64,000 nucleotides of DNA from Variovorax brevis (lineage in GTDB: Bacteria > Pseudomonadota > Gammaproteobacteria > Burkholderiales > Burkholderiaceae_C): positions 372,001 through 436,000 of the forward strand of contig NZ_JASZYG010000003.1 in assembly GCF_030317105.1 (NCBI RefSeq), given 5' to 3'. Positions 1-9,544 of the stretch are shown here, in pieces. The notes beneath the pieces were generated by a model that searched no databases, had not been told where the DNA came from, and saw nothing but the letters and a program-made list of their open reading frames with translations. The position numbers were made by a program, and so were the translations under genes. Numbering within the stretch: the stretch's first letter is position 1; the number at the start of each line of letters is the position of its first letter.

Positions 1-554
1 TCGGTGAGGCGACGCCATTGCGCGTCGCTGAGCCAGCCGTAGGGCGCATAGACCTGGCGAAAGAAGGCCTCCAGCTCGACCACCGTGTCGAAGGCCGGCG
101 GATTGCCGGCATAGGAGCGGATGCGCGCGATGGCGGTGTCGGCCACTTGCGGCGCGGTGTCGTTGATCGTCAGGCTGATGATGCGGTCCTTCATGCGCGG
201 CTCGAACAGCCCCGACGCGCACACCATGCCGATCGCGCCGCCCATCGAAGTGCCCACCCAGTGCGCGCGCTCGATGCCCAACTGGTCGCACAGTTCGGCG
301 GCGATTCGCGCATAGAAGGACAACTGGTATTCGTCGTCGGGCGCCGGGCTCCACTGGCTCAGCCCGCGCCCGATCGTGTCGGGGCAGATCACGCGGTAGC
401 CGCGCCCCACGAGATCCTCGGCCAGTTCATCCATGTCGCGACCGGTGCGCGCGAGCCCGTGCCACGCGATCACGGTGCGCCCGTGTTGCGCGCCCCACTC
501 GACATAGTGGATCTCGCGGTTTGCGCAAGTGATGTAGTGCGATGTGAATGACAT
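1..554 (-). CDS. alpha/beta hydrolase, 3' end cut by window edge
   Basis: This is the N-terminal 184 residues of an alpha/beta-hydrolase-fold enzyme; the C-terminus lies outside the window. It opens MSFTSHYITCANREIHYVEW, continues with a HGLARTG oxyanion-type segment, and has the nucleophile elbow GTSMGG about two thirds along, where Ser is the expected nucleophile. The start is the ATG at 554, preceded by a purine-rich GAGAGGG. It is the last visible gene of a minus-strand operon, 35 nt after a periplasmic binding protein gene, so it probably hydrolyses an ester or amide related to the transported compound. The substrate cannot be told from sequence. The His and Asp of the triad fall partly outside the window. 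Confidence 0.85.
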   Translation of the reverse strand, partial: MSFTSHYITCANREIHYVEWGAQHGRTVIAWHGLARTGRDMDELAEDLVGRGYRVICPDTIGRGLSQWSPAPDDEYQLSFYARIAAELCDQLGIERAHWVGTSMGGAIGMVCASGLFEPRMKDRIISLTINDTAPQVADTAIARIRSYAGNPPAFDTVVELEAFFRQVYAPYGWLSDAQWRRLT

Positions 555-589
555 GGCCTTGGCCCTCTCTGTTTGTTGAACCGCGCCGG

Positions 590-1732
590 CTACTTCAGCA
601 GCTTGCCGCTGGCGCCGATCACGGTGACTTCCACATATTGCGAGCCGACGCGGTTCGCAGGCGAATAGCTGACGAAGACGCCGCCCAGGTCGAAGTTGCT
701 CATCGATTCGAGCGCCTTCACCACCTTCGTGCGCGTCGGCGCGGGCCCTGCCCGCCGCAACGCTTCCACGAGCACCTTCGCGCCCAGGAATTCCTCGAAG
801 CTCGTGTAGTTCGGCGACTGGTCGGGCGCGTACTTCTTGAGCAGCGCGTGGTATTCGCGGATCACCGCCAGGTTGGGCTGGTACGGGTACGGCACCACCT
901 GGCTGATGCCCAAGCCCCGCGCGTTGTTCAGGCCCGCCATCTTCACCAGTTCGGCCGGATCGACGACCGAGATGTTGTAAAGCTGCGCCGCACCGCCCGC
1001 CTCGCGATAGCGCTTCACGAAGGCTGCGGTCGGCTTGTTGATCGAGATCATGATCACGGCCTGCGCGTCCGATGCCTTGATCTTCTGCACGGCCTCGTCG
1101 ACCTTGTCGGTGTTGCGCTCGTAGCCTGCGGCCACGGCGAGCTTCAGGCCTCGCTTGACGAGCGCCGCGTTGACCCCCTCGAGGCCGGCCTTGCCAAAGG
1201 CGTCATCCTGGTACATCACGGCGATGCGCTTGACGCCCAGCGTGGTGACCTGCTGCACCATGTGCTCGGCCTCGTCCGCATAACCTGCGCGCACGTGGAA
1301 GATCCACGGGTTGAAGGGGCTGCGCAAGGGCTCGCCGCCGGTATAGGGCGCCACCAGCGGCGCGCCGCCACGCTCGAGCACGCCGTCGCTCAGCAGCCTG
1401 GAAACGTTGGCCGTTCCGGCAAAGCCGAACAGCGCGACAACCTCTGGCTTGCCAAGCAGCTCACGCGTGAGGCGAACCGTCTCGTCGACCTTGTAGCCGT
1501 CATCCACCACCAATTGCCGGATACGAGCGCCGTTCACCCCGCCCTGGTCGTTGACCCAGTCGAAGTAGATGCGACCACCCAGCACCATCTGCTCACCGGT
1601 GCTCGCCAGCACACCCGACAGCGGCGCCACCTGTCCCACCACGACCTCGGCCGCGTGTGCGCCAGCGACCATCGTTCCCAAACCCACCAACGCGGCCAAT
1701 GCGGGCGCGCTCCATGCTCTCCAGGCTTTCAT
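590..1732 (-). CDS. Liv-type ABC transporter substrate-binding protein (380 aa)
   Basis: This is a periplasmic binding protein of the branched-chain amino acid/amide (HAAT, LivK-like) family. Residues 1-28 form a signal peptide with an AHAAE-type cleavage region. The mature start VVVGQVAPLSG is the usual beta-strand and ligand-loop motif of the family. It lies 10 nt after the livM-like gene in the same operon. It differs clearly from the other binding protein of this operon (6017-7219), so the one membrane complex may accept two ligand classes. The ligand is unknown; in this family it may be an amino acid, amide, urea or aromatic acid. Confidence 0.9.
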   Translation of the reverse strand: MKAWRAWSAPALAALVGLGTMVAGAHAAEVVVGQVAPLSGVLASTGEQMVLGGRIYFDWVNDQGGVNGARIRQLVVDDGYKVDETVRLTRELLGKPEVVALFGFAGTANVSRLLSDGVLERGGAPLVAPYTGGEPLRSPFNPWIFHVRAGYADEAEHMVQQVTTLGVKRIAVMYQDDAFGKAGLEGVNAALVKRGLKLAVAAGYERNTDKVDEAVQKIKASDAQAVIMISINKPTAAFVKRYREAGGAAQLYNISVVDPAELVKMAGLNNARGLGISQVVPYPYQPNLAVIREYHALLKKYAPDQSPNYTSFEEFLGAKVLVEALRRAGPAPTRTKVVKALESMSNFDLGGVFVSYSPANRVGSQYVEVTVIGASGKLLK

Positions 1733-1742
1733 GCCTTGTCTC

Positions 1743-2822
1743 CTACTCTTGTTGTGCTCCCTGCGCTTTTGCGGTGCGAAGCTTTCCCACTACGCCGGCG
1801 GGAAAGTAATAAACGGAGAGCACGAAGAGAACGCCGAGCCACAGGAGCCAACGATCCGGTGAAAGAACGGCTGCAAGCCATGGCAGCCCCGCAGCGCCTT
1901 CATTGGCGATGCGCAGCAGATCCTGCAAGTAGCTTTGCGCGATGACGAAGATCGCCGCGCCGATCACCGCGCCATAGATCGTTCCCATGCCGCCGATCAC
2001 GACGATGAGCAGCACGTCGACCATGATCTCGAAGGACAGCGACGTATCCGGCCCGTTGTAGCGAAGCCAGATCGCCAGCATCGCGCCAGCCAGCGTAGCG
2101 AACAAGGCCGAAAGAATCGAGGAGATCGTTCGGTACACCACCACGCGGTAGCCGATGGCTTCCGCACGGAACTCGTTCTCGCGGATGGCCTGCAGCACCC
2201 GGCCAAAGGGCGAGTTGACGATGCGCAGCAACGCCAGCACCAGCAACAGCGCCACGACGAACAGCAGGTAGTAGCACAGCAGACGGCCGTCCAGCGACAC
2301 GCCCAGAAAGGGTTCTTCCGCGAACTCGAAGCTCGGCGAAATGATCTCGGGCAGCTTGAAGGTCAGCCCGTCTTCACCGCCGGTGAATGCGGACAACTGC
2401 GAGGCCAGCGTCTGGAAAGCGGAAGCCACCGCCAGCGTGATCATCGCGAAGAAGATCGCCCGAACCCGCAGCGAGAAGAGGCCAATGGCAAAGGACAGCA
2501 CCAGCGACACCACGAGCGATGCCGCCAGTCCCACCAGCACCGCGCCCCAGTTTGCGCCGAGGCGCGATGCAGAGATCGCAATGCCATACGCGCCGATGCC
2601 AAAGAACATGGTGTGCGCAAAGCTCACGATCCCGGTGTAGCCCAGCAACAGGTCAAAGCCCGCCACCAGCACGATGAAGACCAGGATCTTCGCCGCCACG
2701 CTCAGCGCCTTGACGCCCGGAAAGATGAAGGGTGCAAAGGCCAGCCCCAGCACGACGACCAGCAGCAGCACCGCCAGCACGCGGCTGCGTGGCAGGTCGT
2801 TGGAAAGAAGTCTTTTCAGCAT
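1743..2822 (-). CDS. livM: LivM-type ABC permease (359 aa)
   Basis: This is the inner-membrane permease of the LivM family. It has about eight to ten hydrophobic segments and the family motif GYTGIVSFAHTMFFGIGAYG near residues 60-80. The start MLKRLLSND at 2822 is preferred over the longer open frame to 2939, whose extra residues are basic, non-hydrophobic and overlap the upstream livH-like gene. It follows that gene by 10 nt, so the two permeases are translated from one message and should pair in the membrane. The C-terminus is close to the next gene, a binding protein. Confidence 0.9.
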   Translation of the reverse strand: MLKRLLSNDLPRSRVLAVLLLVVVLGLAFAPFIFPGVKALSVAAKILVFIVLVAGFDLLLGYTGIVSFAHTMFFGIGAYGIAISASRLGANWGAVLVGLAASLVVSLVLSFAIGLFSLRVRAIFFAMITLAVASAFQTLASQLSAFTGGEDGLTFKLPEIISPSFEFAEEPFLGVSLDGRLLCYYLLFVVALLLVLALLRIVNSPFGRVLQAIRENEFRAEAIGYRVVVYRTISSILSALFATLAGAMLAIWLRYNGPDTSLSFEIMVDVLLIVVIGGMGTIYGAVIGAAIFVIAQSYLQDLLRIANEGAAGLPWLAAVLSPDRWLLWLGVLFVLSVYYFPAGVVGKLRTAKAQGAQQE

Positions 2823-2832
2823 GTTGTGCGCC

Positions 2833-3819
2833 TCATCGACTGCTTGCCACGGGGTAGACGCCTTGCGGGCGCCACAAGAGCACCGCGACCATGAGCGCGA
2901 TGGTGGAAAACTGCGTGGCCGCCGGCAGCAGGAAGCCAACGTAGTTGTTCATCAAGCCCACCAGCAGCGCGCCGATGAGCGCGCCCGTCGTCGAGCCCAG
3001 CCCGCCGATGATGATCACGATGAAGATGAGCACGTTGACCTGCGCGCCCATTTGCGGGATGAGGTTCTGCTGGAACATGCCCCACATCACCCCGCCCAGC
3101 CCCGCCAGCGCGCTGCCGACCACGAAGATGCCGACGAAGAGGCGCCCGATGCGATAGCCGAGCGACTCGACCATCTCGCGGTCCTGCACGCCGGCGCGAA
3201 TCAGGAGGCCGATCTTGGTGCGGCTCAAGGTCCACGCGAGCAGGCTGAACACCACGATGCCCACGGCCACCGCGAGCAATCGGTATTTGCTGATGGCCGC
3301 ATCGGCCACGAACACGGAACCGCGCAACGCGTCAGGCAACGGAAGCGGAAGCTGCGCCGGGCCCCAGATCACCTTGATGATCTCCTCGCCGATGATCATG
3401 CCGCCCATCGTGATGAGGATCTGCTTCAAGTGCTGGCCGTACACCGGACGAACGATGAAGCGCTCGAAGGCGAGGCCGACGGCGCCAGCCACCGCCATGG
3501 CAACGAGCATCGCGGGGAACACCGCGACGAGGTTGCGCCAAAGCTCTTGCGAACCGGTCCAGTCGCCCATGAGACCGAGCACGCTGCTGGCCACGAATGC
3601 ACCGAGCGCAATGAAGACGCCGTGACCGAAGTTCAGCACGTCCATGAGCCCGAAGACCAACGTGAGCCCCGAAGCGATGACGAAGATGATCATGCCCATC
3701 GCCAAACCGGCGACGGTGAGCGTGAGCCATGTCGAGAACGAGCCGGTGAGCGGCAACGCCAGCAGCGCCAGCACAGGCGCCAACACCAGCGGCCTCCAAT
3801 CAATGTCCATCCCTCTCAT
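2833..3819 (-). CDS. livH: LivH-type ABC permease (328 aa)
   Basis: This is the second inner-membrane permease of the Liv-type transporter. The motif SGLTLVFGLMDVLNFGHGVF is the LivH hallmark, followed by ALGAF. The segment IFIVIIIGGLGSTTGALIGAL near the C-terminus is the conserved EAA-like coupling region. The length matches the family at about 300 residues. Starts at 3819 (MRGMDID) or 3810 (MDIDWRP) are both possible. It is separated from the upstream ATPase gene by a 322-bp stretch filled with palindromic repeats, which may modulate mRNA stability between the ATPase and permease parts of the operon. Confidence 0.9.
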   Translation of the reverse strand: MRGMDIDWRPLVLAPVLALLALPLTGSFSTWLTLTVAGLAMGMIIFVIASGLTLVFGLMDVLNFGHGVFIALGAFVASSVLGLMGDWTGSQELWRNLVAVFPAMLVAMAVAGAVGLAFERFIVRPVYGQHLKQILITMGGMIIGEEIIKVIWGPAQLPLPLPDALRGSVFVADAAISKYRLLAVAVGIVVFSLLAWTLSRTKIGLLIRAGVQDREMVESLGYRIGRLFVGIFVVGSALAGLGGVMWGMFQQNLIPQMGAQVNVLIFIVIIIGGLGSTTGALIGALLVGLMNNYVGFLLPAATQFSTIALMVAVLLWRPQGVYPVASSR

Positions 3820-4141
3820 GCCCTACCCCTTTCTTGCCCCCTCTCCCTCCGGGAGAGGGTTGGGGTGAGGGCTCCGGGCCTTTGATGAAACGAGGCGATG
3901 GACAGGTCCAGTGCCCTCACCCTGGCCCTCTCCCGGAGGGAGAGGGGACAAAGTCCAACTGCCCGGTGTTGCTCCCTCTCCCTCCGGGAGAGGGTTGGGG
4001 TGAGGGCTCCGGGCCTGCGATGAAGCGAGGCGATGGACAGGTCCGGTGCCCTCACCCTGGCCCTCTCCCGGAGGGAGAGGGGACAAGATCCGAGCGAACA
4101 AGACACGCAGCTCTCCCGCCAAGAGAGGGAGTAACTCGAAT
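3820..4141. repeat. Gap of 322 bp with two tandem 112-bp palindromic (REP-like) repeats
   Basis: Two copies of an almost identical element lie at about 3839-3950 and 3974-4085, a period of 135 bp. Each copy contains a small hairpin (CCCTCTCCC / GGGAGAGGG type) followed by TTGGGGTGAGGG. Each ends with the inverted counterpart CCCTCACCC plus a second hairpin, so a whole copy can fold as one long cruciform. Differences between the copies are a handful of point changes. No credible coding sequence is present; the open frames here only read through the repeat. Related single copies lie at 5892-6008 and 24958-25061. The structure recalls BIME/REP elements of proteobacteria. Confidence 0.85.
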
Positions 4142-4870
4142 TCATAGTGCCAACCCCAGCAGCGACTGCTGCAACTGCGCGTCCTGCGAAAACGCCGCCA
4201 TGCTTCCCGCATGCACGACGCGCCCGTTGTCCATCACCGCCACGCTGTCCCCCAGCCGCTGCGCGAAGCTGATGTTCTGCTCCACCAAGAGGATCGTCAC
4301 GCCACTGCGCTTCAGCTCGCCAAACGCATCGATCATGTTGTTGATGATGGCCGGCGCAAGCCCCTTGCTCGGCTCGTCGACGATGAGCAGTTCGCGTGGC
4401 TCCACGATCGCGCGCGAGACGGCCAGCATCTGCTTTTGCCCGCCGGAGAGCTTGCCCGCCGGATGGTTCCAGAACTTCTCCACCGCGGGAAACAGCTTGA
4501 AGATCCAGGCCAGGCGCTTGTCGTCCATGTCCTGCGCGCGCTTGGCGCCGCGCGCGGCCAGCAGCATGTTTTCCTTGACCGTGAGGTCAGAGAAGATGCC
4601 CATGTTTTCTGGCACGTAGGCGATGCCCATGTCGGCGATCTCCGGCGTCTTCTTCGCGGTGATGTCGGCTGCGCCGAACTGCACCTTGCCCTGCGATGCG
4701 TGCCACAGGCCCATGATCGTGCGCAGCGTCGTGGTCTTGCCCGCGCCGTTGCGCCCGAGCAGCATGGTGAGCTGGCCCTTCGGCACGGCGAGGTCGACAC
4801 CGTGAAGGATGTGGTACGCGCCGATGTGCGTGTGCACGCCCTGGAGGGTCAGCAAGTTTTCGACGCTCAT
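4142..4870 (-). CDS. livF: LivF-type ABC ATP-binding protein (242 aa)
   Basis: This is the cytoplasmic ATPase of a Liv-type transporter. Walker A is GRNGAGKTT near residue 40, the signature LSGGQKQ lies near residue 140, Walker B is LLIVDEPSKGLAP, and the switch His is in LLVEQN. The segment AYVPENMGIF after the Q-loop position is typical of LivF. The start MSVENLLTLQGV at 4870 is chosen over the longer open frame to 5131, because the upstream extension is low-complexity repeat-derived sequence. It sits 205 bp after livG, with a strong hairpin between them. Confidence 0.9.
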   Translation of the reverse strand: MSVENLLTLQGVHTHIGAYHILHGVDLAVPKGQLTMLLGRNGAGKTTTLRTIMGLWHASQGKVQFGAADITAKKTPEIADMGIAYVPENMGIFSDLTVKENMLLAARGAKRAQDMDDKRLAWIFKLFPAVEKFWNHPAGKLSGGQKQMLAVSRAIVEPRELLIVDEPSKGLAPAIINNMIDAFGELKRSGVTILLVEQNISFAQRLGDSVAVMDNGRVVHAGSMAAFSQDAQLQQSLLGLAL

Positions 4871-4895
4871 CGGTCTTCCTTCCCGTTTCGGGGCT

Positions 4896-4955
4896 GAGGC
4901 CCGCGGCTCCAGATCCGCCAGTGCGGATCTGGACAGGTTGAAGAGCCGCAGCCTC
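4896..4955. repeat. Nested perfect hairpin between livG and livF
   Basis: The inner stem has perfect 10-nt arms CCAGATCCGC (4909-4918) and GCGGATCTGG (4923-4932) around the loop CAGT. An outer stem pairs GAGGC..GCGGCT (4896-4908) with AGCCGC.GCCTC (4944-4955). The structure lies just upstream of the livF start on the minus strand. It has no run of T after it, so it is more likely a processing or stability element, or a mobile repeat, than a simple terminator. Confidence 0.7.
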
Positions 4956-5025
4956 TGGCGGCGAGCACGGAGGGTGGGATGGGGGCGCTGGCGCTGGCAC
5001 CAACACCTAAGCTGGCGCGCTTGCT

Positions 5026-5063
5026 TGCCCCCACCCCGGCCCTCCCCCGGGAGGGGAGGGAGG
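5026..5063. repeat. Half copy of GC-rich palindromic repeat
   Basis: The sequence CCCCCACCCCGGCCCTCCCC followed by CGGGAGGGGAGGG resembles one end of the long palindromic elements at 3839-4085 and 24958-25061. It lies immediately downstream of the livG stop codon. No coding potential is seen. Confidence 0.65.
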
Positions 5064-5075
5064 AATACAACAGAC

Positions 5076-5840
5076 TCATGCGGGCTCCTTCGCGATGCCC
5101 AGATAGGCCTCCTGCACCACCGGCGACGCAATCACCTCCGACGGCTCGCCATCGGCCACCAGCGTCCCGTTGTGCAGCACGATGATCCGGTCCGCCAGTT
5201 CACGCACCACGTCCATCTTGTGTTCGACCAGCAGGATGGTCTTGCTCTTGTCCTGCTTCAGTTGCCGGATGAGGTCGAGGATGACGGGCGCCTCCGCCGC
5301 GTTCATGCCGGCCGTCGGTTCGTCGAACATGAACACCTTCGATTCAAGCGCCATCAGCAGCGCCACTTCCAGCTTGCGCTGGTCACCGTGCGGCAGACTG
5401 GCCACCGTGGCGTTCTCGCGGTGCCGCAACGCCACCGCACCCAGGATCTCATCCGCGCGCGCCGTCAGGACGTGATGGTCGCTCCAGATGCTCCACAGGT
5501 TGAGGCCGCGCCGGTGCGCACCTTCGCGCGTGGCCTGCACCGCCAGACGCACGTTCTCCAGCACCGTGAGGTTGGGAAACAGGTTGGTCAGCTGGAAGGC
5601 ACGACCCAGCCCCGCACGCGTGCGCGCCGAAGCGGGCATGCCCGAAAGCGGCTTGCCGTCGAGCCACACCGATCCCGATGTCGCCTTGAGCTGCCCCGAA
5701 ATGAGGTTGAAGTAGGTCGTCTTGCCGGCGCCGTTCGGGCCGACGATGGCCGTCAATGTGCCCGGCGCGAATGCGCACGAGACAGCATTCACCGCCACGT
5801 GGCCACCGAAGCGGATCGTCAGTTCTTTGGTTTCAAGCAT
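5076..5840 (-). CDS. livG: LivG-type ABC ATP-binding protein (254 aa)
   Basis: This is the second ATPase of the Liv-type transporter. Walker A is [10 protein letters not shown] near residue 36. The Walker B region is KVFMFDEPTAGMNAAE, followed by ILLVEHKMD with the switch His. The C-terminal VIASPVVQEAYLG is typical of LivG. The signature is degenerate: SLPHGDQRKLE stands in place of LSGGQQ, as is common in LivG. The start is the ATG at 5840, fitting MLETKELTIRFGG. It is flanked on both sides by palindromic repeat elements, and its gene order (binding protein, livG, livF, livH, livM, binding protein) is coherent with a single transcript. Confidence 0.9.
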   Translation of the reverse strand: MLETKELTIRFGGHVAVNAVSCAFAPGTLTAIVGPNGAGKTTYFNLISGQLKATSGSVWLDGKPLSGMPASARTRAGLGRAFQLTNLFPNLTVLENVRLAVQATREGAHRRGLNLWSIWSDHHVLTARADEILGAVALRHRENATVASLPHGDQRKLEVALLMALESKVFMFDEPTAGMNAAEAPVILDLIRQLKQDKSKTILLVEHKMDVVRELADRIIVLHNGTLVADGEPSEVIASPVVQEAYLGIAKEPA

Positions 5841-5891
5841 GGGGATTCAATGGATCCCTCGCTTCCGCAGACGCGAGGTGTCTTCTTCTTG

Positions 5892-6008
5892 CTCCCTCGC
5901 CCCTTCGGGGAGAGGGTTGGGGTGAGGGGCGTGGGCCTCAGATGCGCTACACACCTTCGATACGCCGCGTGCCCCTCACCCTGCCCTCTCCCCGGAGGGG
6001 AGAGGGGA
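5892..6008. repeat. REP-like palindromic element between binding protein and livG genes
   Basis: The left half reads CCCTCGCCCCTTCGGGGAG followed by AGGGTTGGGGTGAGGGG. The right half is its inverted counterpart, CCCCTCACCCTGCCC followed by CCCCGGAGGGGAG. The whole unit can fold as one long cruciform. It is related in plan, and partly in sequence, to the tandem copies at 3839-4085. Confidence 0.8.
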
Positions 6009-6016
6009 AAGCCGGA

Positions 6017-7219
6017 TCAGCGCTTGTTCTTGATCGGAATGTTCATCTCTTCCGGCTTGATCTCATGCACCAGTTCCGGCACGCCCCACGCAAACGCCGG
6101 GTCCACCTTGATCTTGAAGTGGTACATCGACTGCATCGCCTGATGGTCTTCCTTGCGGAAGGTCATCTTGCCCTTGGGCGTGTCGAAGCTCATGCCTTCC
6201 ATCGCGGTGATGAGCTTGTTGGTGTTGACGTCGCCGTTCGTCTTCTTGAGCGCCGTCACCAGCGCCATCGCAGCCGAGAAGCCACCGGCCGTGAAGAAGT
6301 CCGGCGGTGCCTTGAACTGCTTGTAGTGCATCGACACCAGCGCCTCGTTCACCGGGTTCTTCGGAATGCCGAAGTAGTAGTAGGTCGCGCCTTCCATGCC
6401 CGGGAAGCGCTTGTAGGCCGTCATGGCCGGCAGGATGTTGCCGCCTGTGCCCACGTCGATGCCGAAGCGCTTCTTCAGGTCGGCGTCGGCCAGCGCGTTG
6501 AAGGGCGTCGTAGCGCCAGCCCAGACGACGGCGATGACCTTGCGGCCCGGCTTGTCCTTGAGCGCATCGACCATGCGCTGGATGCCGGCGGTGAAGTCGG
6601 TCGTGGCCGGTGGCAGGTATTCCTCGTGGACGATTTTCGTCTTCTTCAACGCATCCTTGAACGCCTTCACGCCGTCGCGGCCAAAGGCGTAGTCCTGCGC
6701 GAGCATGGCCATCGAGATGTCGCTGGCGTCCGAGGCCACGGCGTTGCTGATCGCATCCTGGCTCGAATTGCGGCCGGTGCGGAAGATGTACTTGTTCCAC
6801 TTGTCGCCGGTGATCGAGTCGGCCACGGCGGGCTCGACGATCAGGATCTTCTTGTATTCCTCGGCGACCGGCAGCATGGCCAGCGCCACACCCGAACCCG
6901 TGGTGCCGATGGCGATGTCGGCCTTGTCGTCCGCATACGCGGCGGCGAGCAGCGACTTGCCCAGGTCCGGCTTGCCTTGGTCGTCCTTTTCGATGAGGAC
7001 GATCTTCTTGCCGTTGACCATCATGGTGCCGCCGGTGGCGTAGTCCAGGCCCATCATGAGGCCGGTTTGCGTCTGCTTGCCGTAGGCTTCCAGCGGACCG
7101 GTTTTGCCGTAGACGTGCGCGACTCGGATCTCATTCGATTGCGCCAGCGCGGGCGCAGTCAGGGCCGATGCGGCAAGGCCGGCAAAGGCGGCGATGGCAA
7201 CAAGGTGGCGACGATGCAT
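6017..7219 (-). CDS. Liv-type ABC substrate-binding protein, first gene after sigma-54 promoter (400 aa)
   Basis: This is a periplasmic binding protein of the HAAT/LivK family. Residues 1-27 are a signal peptide ending in PALAQ. The mature chain begins with IRVAHVYGKTGPLEAYG, the family's first strand and ligand loop. The ATG at 7219 is preceded by CAGGAGACC. A sigma-54-type promoter lies 33-48 nt upstream of the start (7252-7267), and the sigma-54 activator gene is just beyond it. This gene therefore appears to be the first and most strongly regulated member of the transport operon. The ligand is unknown. Its C-terminal EMNIPIKNKR is unusually basic. Confidence 0.9.
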   Translation of the reverse strand: MHRRHLVAIAAFAGLAASALTAPALAQSNEIRVAHVYGKTGPLEAYGKQTQTGLMMGLDYATGGTMMVNGKKIVLIEKDDQGKPDLGKSLLAAAYADDKADIAIGTTGSGVALAMLPVAEEYKKILIVEPAVADSITGDKWNKYIFRTGRNSSQDAISNAVASDASDISMAMLAQDYAFGRDGVKAFKDALKKTKIVHEEYLPPATTDFTAGIQRMVDALKDKPGRKVIAVVWAGATTPFNALADADLKKRFGIDVGTGGNILPAMTAYKRFPGMEGATYYYFGIPKNPVNEALVSMHYKQFKAPPDFFTAGGFSAAMALVTALKKTNGDVNTNKLITAMEGMSFDTPKGKMTFRKEDHQAMQSMYHFKIKVDPAFAWGVPELVHEIKPEEMNIPIKNKR

Positions 7220-7251
7220 TGATGGGTCTCCTGATATTGGTGACCAAATAT

Positions 7252-7267
7252 TGCACAGTTCGTGCCA
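7252..7267 (-). promoter_or_regulatory. sigma-54 (-24/-12) promoter
   Basis: Read on the minus strand the site is TGGCACGAACTGTGCA, against the RpoN consensus TGGCACG-N4-TTGCA. The GG and GC dinucleotides are 10 nt apart, exactly as required, and only one of the core bases differs. It lies 33 nt upstream of the ATG at 7219, which predicts a leader of about 20 nt carrying the GGAG ribosome site. The gene upstream encodes a sigma-54 activator, which supports the call. Confidence 0.8.
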
Positions 7268-7314
7268 GCTGCTACATCGTTGATTTCAGGGGACTTTCCC
7301 TAGCTCGTCCTGCC

Positions 7315-7366
7315 AAAGTGACAAACTTTAAACAACGTGTTCGCCTGATATTCAGACATTTGTCTG
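7315..7366. promoter_or_regulatory. Candidate upstream activator sites (two inverted repeats)
   Basis: Two small inverted repeats lie between the sigma-54 promoter and the activator gene: AAAGT-N5-ACTTT at 7315-7329 and CAGACA-TT-TGTCTG at 7353-7366. They are about 50 and 90 bp upstream of the -24 element, the normal place for enhancer sites of an NtrC-like protein. The binding protein is inferred, not shown; the second repeat could instead belong to the 3' end of the activator transcript. Confidence 0.45.
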
Positions 7367-7370
7367 TTTT

Positions 7371-8897
<1,527 letters not shown>

Positions 8898-9007
8898 CGG
8901 GATTCCAGAAAGAGTTGACGCCGGCAAGCCATGCCGGCAAACGAGCGGCCGAGTTTCACTGATAAGCTCGTTTCGCTCACAGAAAAATATCTTGACAGGG
9001 GGCTTGT

Positions 9008-9301
9008 GTGCAACTCAATCGATTCTTCATCATGGTCGGCGACCCGACCACCGTCGCGGGCGTGGTCATCACCGGCTCGCCCACCAACCTGTGGCAGGGT
9101 AAACAGACCGCCTGGGAGGGCGACCAGGTCGAATGCCCCAAGTGCGGCTCCATCGGTGTCATCCAGTGCACCGGTGATCGCCCGGCGCCGAGCACGGACG
9201 CAGCCGGCCGCCAGCAGGCACTGAGCCTCGACCTGTGCATCTGCAAATGCACGCCCCCGCCACTGCTCGTGCAAACGCAGACCAGCTACGGCGTGGGCTG
9301 A
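9008..9301 (+). CDS. Orphan PAAR-domain protein (97 aa)
   Basis: This is a small PAAR-repeat protein, the cone that caps the VgrG spike of type VI secretion systems. GDPTTVAGVVITGSP at residues 11-25 and WEGDQVECPKCG at about 36-47 are the family's characteristic repeats, and two Cys near the C-terminus (CICKC) follow. A GTG at 9008 is preferred, with AGGGGG six bases upstream; the ATG at 9032 is the alternative. No VgrG, Hcp, adaptor or toxin gene is near, and the protein has no C-terminal effector extension. It is therefore an orphan tip protein that must work with T6SS genes elsewhere, or a relic. Confidence 0.85.
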   Translation: MQLNRFFIMVGDPTTVAGVVITGSPTNLWQGKQTAWEGDQVECPKCGSIGVIQCTGDRPAPSTDAAGRQQALSLDLCICKCTPPPLLVQTQTSYGVG

Positions 9302-9544
9302 TTCCTCCCGCCGGATTCGCGGCGCGGCGCTTCTCCTCGACGTCCCGTAGCTAGCCAAGCGGCACGTCACAACCCTCCTCAAGACAGGGCGTCGGCCGAC
9401 CTGAATCCAGCGGCCGTCTTGTTATGCTCGCCGCCTTGCGCGACGCATGGCTTTCACTCCAGCGCGTTCGCTCCTGAACCCGGACCGGAGCGCCGACAAG
9501 GCGCCCAGTCCCGCAACCTCGCCACGAGCGAAACCCTGGACACC

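Noticed and set aside
1743..2939. Longer start for the livM-like gene at 2939
   Set aside because: The added residues are basic, non-membrane and overlap livH; MLKRLLSND at 2822 is the natural start.
3839..4085. Possible CRISPR array
   Set aside because: Only two long, internally palindromic copies exist; repeat length and lack of short regular spacers do not fit CRISPR.
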